Source of the DNA: an uncultured Acidobacteriota bacterium
GTDB taxonomy: Bacteria; Acidobacteriota; Blastocatellia; RBC074
Direction: 5' to 3'
Length of the DNA: 7,195 nucleotides
NCBI GenBank assembly: GCA_937967285.1
Contig: CALBSU010000328.1
Location: 1-7,195 of the forward strand
Position 1 is the first letter of the stretch, and the number at the start of each line of letters is the position of its first letter. This document shows positions 1-7,195 of this stretch, piece after piece. The notes beneath the pieces are model-generated. The model was not told where the DNA came from. It saw only the letters and a list, made by a program, of their open reading frames with translations, and made no database searches. A program made the translations under genes and the position numbers.

Positions 1-370
1 GTTCGAGAACATCCTTCAGCTCGCTCCGGTTGAGGCCCGTCTTCCACGCGATGTCTCCGAGGACCTCCACGTCGCCGATGTCGAGCCCCTCGCGGAAATG
101 GGCCTCGAACAGACGCCGATGAAAACCGTCGAACGCGCCGCGCGTCCTGGCCCACGCCGCCGCCTCATGAGCCTTGCGCGTGTCCGGCGCCGCGACCGGC
201 TGTTCGATCGTAACTCCAAGGCGCCCGGCCAGCGGCAGAATGTCGTCACGCCATCTGCCGTCGATCCGTGCCGCCGCCCTCCAGACCACCTCTGCCTCGA
301 CCCTGTCGATCACCTGCCAGGCAAGATAACTGTACGGGCAGGCATAATCCGAAAATACCTGTATGACCAC
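1..370 (-). CDS. DsbA/FrnE-like thioredoxin-fold oxidoreductase (3' part outside window)
   Basis: The reverse strand encodes about 123 residues of a DsbA-family protein of the FrnE / 2-hydroxychromene-2-carboxylate isomerase-like type. It opens with a beta strand (VIQVFSDYACPYSYLAWQVI) carrying the active-site region. It continues with features typical of the helical insertion, namely the stretch TRKAHEAAAWAR and then FHRRLFEAHFREGLDIGDVEVL, which resembles the FrnE pattern of a helix ending in 'F...F.eg.dI.d..vL'. The GTG at 370 is chosen because AAGGAGAG lies about 7 bases upstream; an in-frame GTG at 388 is possible but has its SD-like bases too close. The motif is C-P-Y-S, so the second cysteine of the usual CxxC is a serine, which suggests a monothiol or isomerase-like chemistry rather than a dithiol oxidase. 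No signal peptide is visible, so a cytoplasmic location is expected. The gene is cut by the window edge. Family assignment is fairly sure; the substrate is unknown. Confidence 0.85.
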   Translation of the reverse strand, partial: MVIQVFSDYACPYSYLAWQVIDRVEAEVVWRAAARIDGRWRDDILPLAGRLGVTIEQPVAAPDTRKAHEAAAWARTRGAFDGFHRRLFEAHFREGLDIGDVEVLGDIAWKTGLNRSELKDVLE

Positions 371-389
371 CGGCTTTCTCTCCTTCACC

Positions 390-418
390 TTTTTATGTCA
401 CTGGAAAGATAGTATAAA
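390..418 (+). promoter_or_regulatory. Weak promoter candidate for the small ORF at 491
   Basis: TATAAA at 413-418 lies in the only AT-rich stretch before the small gene. A hexamer TTTTTA at 390-395, 17 bases upstream, is a poor -35 (3 of 6 matches). The stretch also sits between two divergent genes, so either direction could be served. This is pattern matching only. Confidence 0.3.
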
Positions 419-455
419 TTCAGGCGCGGCGATTACTGAAGCGGGCCGAAATCAT

Positions 456-475
456 GGCCTCTCGGGGCCTCTCGG
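456..475. repeat. Tandem duplication of a 10-bp unit in a 5' leader
   Basis: GGCCTCTCGG occurs twice back to back (456-465 and 466-475), just upstream of the Shine-Dalgarno sequence of the small gene at 491. It may be a slippage duplication. No function can be read from it. Confidence 0.7.
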
Positions 476-490
476 AACACAAGGAGGATT

Positions 491-730
<240 letters not shown>

Positions 731-738
731 ACATTTCC

Positions 739-824
739 ATCCACGAAGCGACACGAAGAATTCACGAAGAGGAGTCCCGCCGATCGGCACGATCTTCGAT
801 CCCCCTTCGTGTCCCTTCGTGGAT
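739..824. repeat. Long inverted repeat built from CACGAAG units, between convergent genes
   Basis: A 20-bp left arm (739-758, ATCCACGAAG...) pairs with a right arm (805-824, ...CTTCGTGGAT) with one mismatch. The arms enclose 46 bases that include a third CACGAAG unit (763-769) and a small GCCGATCGGC palindrome (779-788). CACGAAG recurs at roughly 10-11 bp spacing in the left part. The element starts 9 bases after the stop of the small gene and ends 10 bases before the stop of the MFS gene, so it could act as a two-way transcription end for both. No U-run follows either arm. Repeats of this CACGAAG type occur as dispersed intergenic elements in some environmental bacterial genomes; whether this one is a family member cannot be shown here. 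Confidence 0.75.
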
Positions 825-833
825 GAATGACCA

Positions 834-2051
<1,218 letters not shown>

Positions 2052-2144
2052 CTGTTGCTGTTTGTGTTCTGTGTCGGCGGTGTCCCGCCAGTCGATGTGT
2101 AATTAAAGCGGCTGGATTATCCGATGCCTCGGCTGAAAAGGCAA

Positions 2145-2326
<182 letters not shown>

Positions 2327-3013
2327 CTAAGGATATTCGATCTCGACCACCTCGCCCGGCCGTGCCGGGCCCGTCAACTGCATGATGGCGTCGAGCAGAA
2401 CCTTTCTGTGGATCTCCGTCTGGCCGGGGAGCCCCAGCGAATTCCCGACCTTGAAGTCCCTCGGACAGATCGCCCTCGGCGGCCGCATCTGCCTCGAAAC
2501 CTCCGGACTGACCGTGATCAGCACCGTCGGAATCCCCCTCATCTCGATCTCTCTCTGTACCGCGACGACCGTCCGGTGGCAGACGTTCGGTCAGCCCCCG
2601 GTCAGAATCACGATATCGGCCTTGGCCGTCCGGTCGACGTACTCCGCGATCGCAGGGGCCGTCTGCTCGTACATCAGCTTGAGCTGCATGGTGTATCCCA
2701 TGTATCCGACATGCTCCCGCGCCACCTCTCCGATCACTCCCTCCGCGGCCAGCGCCCTCAACGCATCGATCGGAAAGACCACGTTGATGTCCCTGTCCGC
2801 ATCCGTATGATCGTAATGATGATGCGTGACCATCAACTCCGACGCCTGGATGTCACCGCGGATCGCCCGATAAGTCAGGTCTCCAAGCTCATCGGCGATA
2901 TTGAACGGCTCCTGGTCCCGCTGATGCACCCCTGCCGCCGTCACCAGCGCCACGCTGCACTTCGACAGCTCCCTGTCGAGCGGCGTGAAGGGAACGCATT
3001 TGCGTGAAATCAT
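2327..3013 (-). CDS. PrdB/GrdB-type selenoprotein (glycine/sarcosine/betaine/D-proline reductase family), Sec at residue 141
   Basis: Reading ATG 3013 to TAG 2327 through one in-frame TGA (2591-2593) gives a continuous 228-residue protein. The part before the TGA has the family signature [20 protein letters not shown] (residues 62-81), then [11 protein letters not shown] and, ending at the [11 protein letters not shown]. The part after it reads [16 protein letters not shown] and continues in the same frame with [11 protein letters not shown] and [21 protein letters not shown], as in this family. The TGA therefore gives GG-U-PNVC, with Sec where the family has its catalytic selenocysteine or cysteine; C145 lies four residues on. 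Known relatives use Sec to attack the substrate in reductive amino acid cleavage. The length is close to PrdB (about 26 kDa) and half that of GrdB. No PrdA, GrdA or GrdE partner is in the window, so the true substrate is unknown. GGGGGA precedes the start. The upstream neighbour, 54 bp away, is the Sec-peroxiredoxin. Confidence 0.88.
2566..2589 (-). promoter_or_regulatory. Candidate bacterial SECIS hairpin after the PrdB/GrdB-like UGA
   Basis: In the mRNA, CGAACGUC pairs with GACGGUCG: seven base pairs with a single A-G mismatch. The 8-base loop is UGCCACCG. The loop has G in its second position, as in bacterial SECIS elements, which bind SelB. The stem starts 2 bases after the UGA and the loop G is only 11 bases after it, somewhat closer than the usual 16-37, so this is a candidate only. 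Confidence 0.45.
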
Positions 3014-3032
3014 AAATCCCCCATTCAGAAGG

Positions 3033-3061
3033 CGTGCCGGACGGAATATCCGCCCGGCACG
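3033..3061 (-). promoter_or_regulatory. Strong hairpin between the two selenoprotein genes
   Basis: CGTGCCGG (3033-3040) pairs with CCGGCACG (3054-3061). After one A-C mismatch, four more pairs (CGGA/TCCG) close a 3-base loop. It fills most of the 54-bp gap between the peroxiredoxin stop and the next start. No U-run follows on the minus strand, so it looks more like an intercistronic stability or partial-termination element than a full terminator. Confidence 0.6.
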
Positions 3062-3067
3062 TTCCGA

Positions 3068-3532
3068 CTACGACAACTTCCGCAGCACGTCGTGTATTAC
3101 TTCATTGTCCGGCTGCTGGCTGATGTCATGGATGTCCTTGTAGACGACCTTGCCTTCCTTATCCAATACAAAAAGGGCCCGTTCAGTGATCCCATCGGCA
3201 TCGCGATAGGCACCAAACGCTTTGGCAACAGCTCCTTTGGGTTCGAAATCGGAGAGTAACGGGTAGGTGATCCCGCCCAGGCTCTTCGCCCAGGCAACAT
3301 GGCTCGGTATCGAATCGACTGAAATACCCAGAACCTGGGTATCCGCGTCCCCGAAGCGACTCAAATCCGCTTCGTAGGACGGCATCTGCACCGTTCAGAC
3401 AGGCGTCCAATCCAGCGGATAGAACGCTATGAATATGTTCTTCGCCCCACGGAAATCCGACAGCTTGACAGTCCCGCCAAGGTGACTCTTCAGCTCGAAA
3501 TCCGGAGCAACTTCTCCTATCTCTAAGCTCAT
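3068..3532 (-). CDS. Selenocysteine peroxiredoxin (AhpC/TSA family), Sec at residue 46
   Basis: ATG 3532 to TAG 3068, read through one in-frame TGA (3395-3397), gives a 154-residue peroxiredoxin. ATG 3532 is preferred because AGGAGG lies 4 bases upstream and the protein then begins MSLEIGEVAPDFEL, the normal N terminus of the family. An open frame continues up to 3592 but lacks family similarity. The active site reads FYPLDWTPVUT, matching the P-x3-T-x2-C peroxidatic motif (P39, T43, position 46), with TGA exactly where the peroxidatic cysteine belongs. R118 in ERALFVLDKEG fits the conserved active-site arginine. After the active site the usual elements follow: VLGISVDS, AWAKSLGGITYPLLSD and the GKVVY strand. 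The protein has no cysteine at all, so it is a one-Sec enzyme without a resolving residue and must be reduced by an outside thiol or partner. It should reduce H2O2 or organic peroxides in the cytoplasm. It resembles PrxU of Eubacterium acidaminophilum, also a Sec-peroxiredoxin encoded near glycine reductase genes. Confidence 0.92.
3349..3377 (-). promoter_or_regulatory. Candidate bacterial SECIS hairpin after the peroxiredoxin UGA
   Basis: In the mRNA, CGAAGCG pairs perfectly with CGCUUCG (plus-strand 3352-3358 and 3368-3374), closing a 9-base loop GAUUUGAGU. Beyond an A-G mismatch the stem extends by a U-G and a C-G pair. The first loop base is G and lies 28 bases after the UGA, inside the 16-37 range described for bacterial SECIS elements. 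It lies within the coding region, as expected in bacteria. Confidence 0.6.
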
Positions 3533-3636
3533 ATGACCTCCTGCTGTTTTTTCCCCCAAAAACCTCGCCGCATCGCTTCCATACCTCGGCACTTCGCTCG
3601 CGACTCAGTTAAAAGAGTTTTGATAATTCTTTCACA

Positions 3637-3664
3637 ATTATAGAAGCCGCTGAAAAAAGCGCAA
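3637..3664 (-). promoter_or_regulatory. Sigma70-like promoter for the selenoprotein operon
   Basis: On the minus strand a perfect TATAAT (-10, at 3637-3642) follows TTGCGC (-35, at 3659-3664) with a 16-base spacer. It would start transcription near 3630, about 100 bases ahead of the peroxiredoxin ATG. The remaining leader (3533-3630) shows no other clear element. Confidence 0.55.
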
Positions 3665-3683
3665 CCTTACTCACCGCCGGAGT

Positions 3684-3689
3684 TATAAT
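3684..3689 (+). promoter_or_regulatory. Isolated TATAAT facing the sigma factor gene
   Basis: A perfect -10 hexamer lies on the plus strand, but no good -35 is found 16-18 bases upstream (CAACCT at 17). It could be an extended or activator-dependent promoter for the sigma factor unit, more than 300 bases upstream of the chosen start. Confidence 0.3.
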
Positions 3690-3732
3690 ATTTCTGTCAC
3701 TTATCTCTTCCGAGTGGCCTGAGCAGCCGAAT

Positions 3733-3780
3733 CCGTGGAAGAATGATACATCGAGCCGGCAGCCGTGGAAAAATTACACG
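3733..3780 (+). repeat. Imperfect 18-bp direct repeat, possible operator pair
   Basis: CCGTGGAAGAATGATACA (3733-3750) and CCGTGGAAAAATTACACG (3763-3780) match at 14 of 18 positions and are exactly 30 bp apart, about three helical turns, so both would face the same side of the DNA. CGTGGAA occurs a third time at 3894-3900. The GGAA core also resembles ECF-type -35 elements, but no convincing -10 is found at the right distance. Confidence 0.45.
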
Positions 3781-3810
3781 GCAAATTCCCGAATCGACGC
3801 CGGCGAGAAG

Positions 3811-3873
3811 GTAAATTAATGTGTGGTAAAGATTAATACACCGGGAAAATGGCAAAAAACGTGTAAATTAATG
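3811..3873 (+). repeat. 11-bp direct repeat upstream of the sigma factor
   Basis: GTAAATTAATG occurs at 3811-3821 and 3863-3873, 52 bp apart, in the AT-rich part of the spacer. The segment 3533-3991 otherwise holds no convincing gene; a 5-codon ATG-to-TAA stretch at 3871-3888 has no support. Confidence 0.6.
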
Positions 3874-3991
3874 GAACCATTTGAGTAACCGGGCGTGGAA
3901 GGACTTGAGATTGTTCTTTGATCGCTCGCAGGTCGGCGATGCCCCGAAACAACCGCCGGAACGACACCTCATCTGTCGAGAGCGAAAGCAG

Positions 3992-4876
<885 letters not shown>

Positions 4877-4909
4877 AGCAATCATCTGATGTACCGTTAA
4901 TCAATCAGG

Positions 4910-4927
4910 CGGGGGAGCAAGCCCCCG
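4910..4927 (+). promoter_or_regulatory. Short GC hairpin between sigma and anti-sigma genes
   Basis: CGGGGG (4910-4915) pairs with CCCCCG (4922-4927) around a 6-base loop, 20 bases before the anti-sigma start. No U-run follows, so full termination is unlikely. It could slow translation or tune the ratio of the two proteins. Confidence 0.5.
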
Positions 4928-4947
4928 AAACGGTGGAGAAAAATACT

Positions 4948-5616
4948 ATGAATTGTCGAGACATTCGAGTTGCAATCGATACGATGTCGAAGCGGTCGCC
5001 CCTGGGCGCCGATGCGAAGTCGCATCTGAACGGATGCGCTGATTGCAGTCGTTATGCCGATCAGACCACTGCCCTGTTATCGCTTTTGAGCGCGCAGCCG
5101 CGGGTTGAAGCGCCGTCGGATTTCGATTTCCGGCTGCGGGCCCGAATCGCGCGGGAGAAGGCTGAGCCGCGCGGGATCCTGGCGGGTCTCGAAGCGCTCT
5201 GGTCGAGATCCTTCTCGTGGGGGCAGGCTGCGACAACCGTTGCGACGCTGGCCCTTGCGGTGACGCTGACCACGGTCTTCATCGACCGCAAGGATGAGAT
5301 CGTCGCGCCGGCTGAAAATATCGCTCAGGTGAGCACCGCGCCGGTTCGGACGGCGCCGATCGAGACAGCGGTTACGGTTGAGAAGAGTTCCCCGGTTCGC
5401 ACGGAGGAGATTCGCCGGACCGTCAGCGCTACGCGGGCAAGTGTTCCGGTGGAAGCGAAGCGCCTCAATCCGGTAGAAACCGGCGGCGAGACTCTGCGGG
5501 TTTACAATCGTGAGCGCGGTCAGGTGATCGCGGCCTCGTCGAGAACGACGCTGATCGGCGCCGAAGCCCCGGCCGCCAATCTGGCCCGGAACGCATCTTA
5601 CGTTCCGTCGATCTGA
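4948..5616 (+). CDS. Membrane-anchored zinc-binding anti-sigma factor
   Basis: The 222-residue protein starts at ATG 4948, about 10 bases after GGAG. The N-terminal cytoplasmic domain has the zinc anti-sigma (ZAS, zf-HC2-like) pattern: C3, then H26-L-N-G-C30-A-D-C33 (HxxxCxxC). This domain in relatives wraps around the sigma factor and blocks RNA polymerase binding. One membrane segment follows at about 92-113 (WGQAATTVATLALAVTLTTV), ending in DRKDE. The remaining 110 residues lie outside, are low in complexity (Ala, Val, Thr, Glu, Pro rich) and show no known fold; they may be the sensor or a site for regulated cleavage. An open frame extends upstream to 4750, but it overlaps the sigma gene in another frame and lacks family similarity. 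The gene directly follows its sigma factor, the usual arrangement, and precedes an HtrA-like PDZ protein that would sit on the same side of the membrane as the sensor part. Confidence 0.9.
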   Translation: MNCRDIRVAIDTMSKRSPLGADAKSHLNGCADCSRYADQTTALLSLLSAQPRVEAPSDFDFRLRARIAREKAEPRGILAGLEALWSRSFSWGQAATTVATLALAVTLTTVFIDRKDEIVAPAENIAQVSTAPVRTAPIETAVTVEKSSPVRTEEIRRTVSATRASVPVEAKRLNPVETGGETLRVYNRERGQVIAASSRTTLIGAEAPAANLARNASYVPSI

Positions 5617-5639
5617 ATCGACCTGAACCGCAACAGAAC

Positions 5640-5672
5640 AAGGCCGCAGGAAGCTTTTCCCCCTGCGGCCTT
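5640..5672 (+). terminator. Terminator-like hairpin after the anti-sigma gene
   Basis: AAGGCCGCAGG (5640-5650) pairs perfectly with CCTGCGGCCTT (5662-5672) around an 11-base loop. The stem starts 24 bases after the anti-sigma stop and ends 9 bases before the next ATG. The following TAGTCCTTT is only weakly U-rich, so it may end part of the transcripts or hide the start region of the next gene. Confidence 0.55.
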
Positions 5673-5681
5673 AGTCCTTTG

Positions 5682-7195
5682 ATGACTGACTTGATTCGGA
5701 TGCACTTTCCAGCCATACCACGTATCCTGTTGATTTCGTTATGGATACTGGCTCTTTTCATGATTGCGCCGGGACAAACCAGACGGCGCACCCCGAATTC
5801 CCCGCCCGGAAAACAGCCGCCCGTAACAGACCAGCTTCCCACGATCACGCTCCGACAGTCTGAGCCTGTCGGCTGGGTCTGGGTCACCCAGACGATCGAC
5901 CTGACGCAGCAGTTCGGCGGCGAAGAGAACATCATGACACTGGACGGCGAGCCGCTGCCCTCGATGCAGCGCAAGCGGATCACGCTCGGTCTTGTTCTGG
6001 ACGGTGAGGGTCACGTGGTAACACGGCTGATCGATGTCACGCCGAGCCGTCCGCCGATCGACGTGACGGTCAGGGCGATCGACACACGTCCGACTTCAGC
6101 TCGCTTTATCGGCATGGATACGGTGACCGGTCTCTCCGTCCTCAAGGTCGACGGAGTCACCCTCAAAACCGCGCGCTTTTCGGACCATGCCAGACTTCCG
6201 GCGCGGCTGCTGGTCAGGCTCTACGGATTCCATCCCAACCAGGGTCAGAGCATGCAGTCGGGCATCACTCTCGGCAGTCCGAGACGCAACTTCTATCAGG
6301 GGCAGATCGTCAAGGCGGTCCGCGACTTCAGGTACAATCCCGATAACCAGATCTATCACCTGATCAAACCGGAACTGACTCCGGTCCAGGACTGCAGCCT
6401 GATCCTCGAAAAAGACAATTCGGTATTCGGTATCGCCATCTACGATACCGGCAGCAAGGGTCCGCATCTGGTCTATCCGATCTCGAGGGTGAAGGAGATC
6501 GTCTCGACGATAACTTCAGTCAATCGCAGCATCGCTCACGGATGGCTCGGCGCGACCGGCATGGATGCCGCTCCGTCGCTGCCGACGGCGACCAGCAGGC
6601 CGTCGACCGCCGACCTCGGAGTGCGGATCACCGCGGTTGCTCCCGACAGCCCCGCCGACAAGGCGGGCATGCAGGCCCGCGACATCCTGCTTGCGATCAA
6701 CGATCGCCGGGTCCAGACCTACGCGCAACTGGCGTCGATCATCAGGCAGATCCCGGCCGACAGCCGGATCACGCTGCAGGTCAAACGCGGCAATGAATAC
6801 AAGGTCTTCAGGGCAACGCTCATCCCCGCGCCGGCGACTGAGCCGGAACAGCAGTTGATAGCATTCGCCCGTCGGCTCGAGAGCATGGAAGATGAGCTCA
6901 AGACCATGCCTCAGGACGATCCCAACCGATCGAGCTTCGAATCACGCGTCGGGATGATGCGGGTCTTCGTCGGAGCCGTCACCCGGCCGGCCCCGCCCGA
7001 GATCCGGATTCGCGTCCTCTACGGACTTGAGACGCAGCCGCTCACCGGACAGTTGATGAACTACTTCACCGTCACCAACGGCCTGCTTGTCTCAAAGATC
7101 ACCGAGGGCGGAAAGGCCGAAGCGGCGGGACTCAAGGCAGGCGATGTGATCACTCACGTCGGGGGATCGGCCGTCAATTCGGTGCAGGATCTGAC
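5682..7195 (+). CDS. HtrA-like pseudoprotease with PDZ domains (3' end outside window)
   Basis: From ATG 5682 the frame stays open for 504 codons to the edge without a stop. Residues 1-30 hold a hydrophobic signal or anchor (IPRILLISLWILALFMIAPG), then a Pro/Arg-rich linker. Residues about 60-275 follow the trypsin-like DegP/HtrA fold: GLVLDGEGHVVTRLIDV matches the strand that normally ends in NNHVV, DTVTGLSVLKVDG matches the TDLAVLKV strand, and QDCSLILEKDNSVFGIAI matches the GNSGGPL...GxVIGI region. All three triad positions differ: I117 for His, G150 for Asp and about D237 for Ser. A PDZ domain follows at about 286-385 (HGWLGATG, APDSPADKAGMQARDILLAIND), then a short coiled segment (388-409) and a second PDZ from about 435 (EGGKAEAAGLKAGDVITHVGG). 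It probably works in the periplasm as a peptide-binding sensor, chaperone or scaffold, not a protease. No SD precedes ATG 5682 or the alternative ATG 5700. Its place after the sigma/anti-sigma pair suggests a role in envelope-stress signalling. Confidence 0.85.
   Translation, partial: MTDLIRMHFPAIPRILLISLWILALFMIAPGQTRRRTPNSPPGKQPPVTDQLPTITLRQSEPVGWVWVTQTIDLTQQFGGEENIMTLDGEPLPSMQRKRITLGLVLDGEGHVVTRLIDVTPSRPPIDVTVRAIDTRPTSARFIGMDTVTGLSVLKVDGVTLKTARFSDHARLPARLLVRLYGFHPNQGQSMQSGITLGSPRRNFYQGQIVKAVRDFRYNPDNQIYHLIKPELTPVQDCSLILEKDNSVFGIAIYDTGSKGPHLVYPISRVKEIVSTITSVNRSIAHGWLGATGMDAAPSLPTATSRPSTADLGVRITAVAPDSPADKAGMQARDILLAINDRRVQTYAQLASIIRQIPADSRITLQVKRGNEYKVFRATLIPAPATEPEQQLIAFARRLESMEDELKTMPQDDPNRSSFESRVGMMRVFVGAVTRPAPPEIRIRVLYGLETQPLTGQLMNYFTVTNGLLVSKITEGGKAEAAGLKAGDVITHVGGSAVNSVQDL

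Noticed and set aside
739..824. Possible CRISPR array from the CACGAAG units
   Set aside because: The units are short, partly inverted and not separated by regular unique spacers.
3395..3592. Longer peroxiredoxin start at 3592 and a truncated 65-residue product
   Set aside because: The extra 20 residues lack family similarity, and ATG 3532 has AGGAGG. The apparent stop at 3395-3397 is a TGA at the peroxidatic position and is best read as Sec.
3593..3880. tRNA-Sec or other RNA gene in the divergent spacer
   Set aside because: A selC gene would suit the context, but no long acceptor/variable-arm cloverleaf or CCA-ended fold could be found.
5465..6467. Minus-strand ORFs opposite the HtrA-like gene
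   Set aside because: They lie in fragments against a single uninterrupted plus-strand frame with HtrA and PDZ features.

Overview
The window reads as a chromosomal segment from a moderately GC-rich bacterium that decodes UGA as selenocysteine. Two adjacent minus-strand genes each look broken by one in-frame TGA, and in both the TGA falls exactly on the catalytic redox residue of the family. One is a peroxiredoxin with Sec at the peroxidatic cysteine. The other is a PrdB/GrdB-type protein of the glycine/sarcosine/betaine/D-proline reductase selenoprotein family. No marker gene fixes the phylum. The mix of selenoproteins, an FHS-like MFS permease, an ECF sigma/zinc anti-sigma pair and an HtrA-like PDZ protein, with dispersed-looking palindromic and heptamer repeats, would fit an uncultured anaerobic or microaerophilic lineage (for example an FCB-group, Acidobacteria-like or Deltaproteobacteria-like bacterium). 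That placement is inference only.

Layout. 1-370 (-): 5' part of a DsbA/FrnE-like thioredoxin-fold protein with a CPYS active-site motif. 491-730 (+): a small protein with a possible zinc-binding Cys/His set. 739-824: a long palindrome between convergent genes. 834-2036 (-): MFS permease. 2037-2326: a spacer dominated by a 7-bp tandem repeat (12 units) and a perfect 32-bp inverted copy of it. 2327-3013 (-): PrdB/GrdB-like selenoprotein. 3068-3532 (-): Sec-peroxiredoxin, with a promoter at 3637-3664. 3533-3991: divergent regulatory spacer. 3992-4876 (+): ECF sigma factor with a long acidic N-terminal extension. 4948-5616 (+): membrane-anchored zinc anti-sigma factor. 5640-5672: terminator-like hairpin. 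5682-7195 (+): a large ORF running off the right edge, an HtrA-like protein with PDZ domains whose catalytic triad appears to be lost.

How it may work together. The minus-strand unit (peroxiredoxin, then PrdB/GrdB-like reductase, possibly the MFS permease) looks like a selenium-dependent redox or detoxification operon. The plus-strand unit has the classic order of an envelope-stress regulon: sigma factor, anti-sigma factor, periplasmic HtrA/PDZ protein. The twist is that the HtrA-like partner seems to be a pseudoprotease, so it may sense or scaffold rather than cleave. The two units diverge from a shared spacer containing a recurring CGTGGAA motif.
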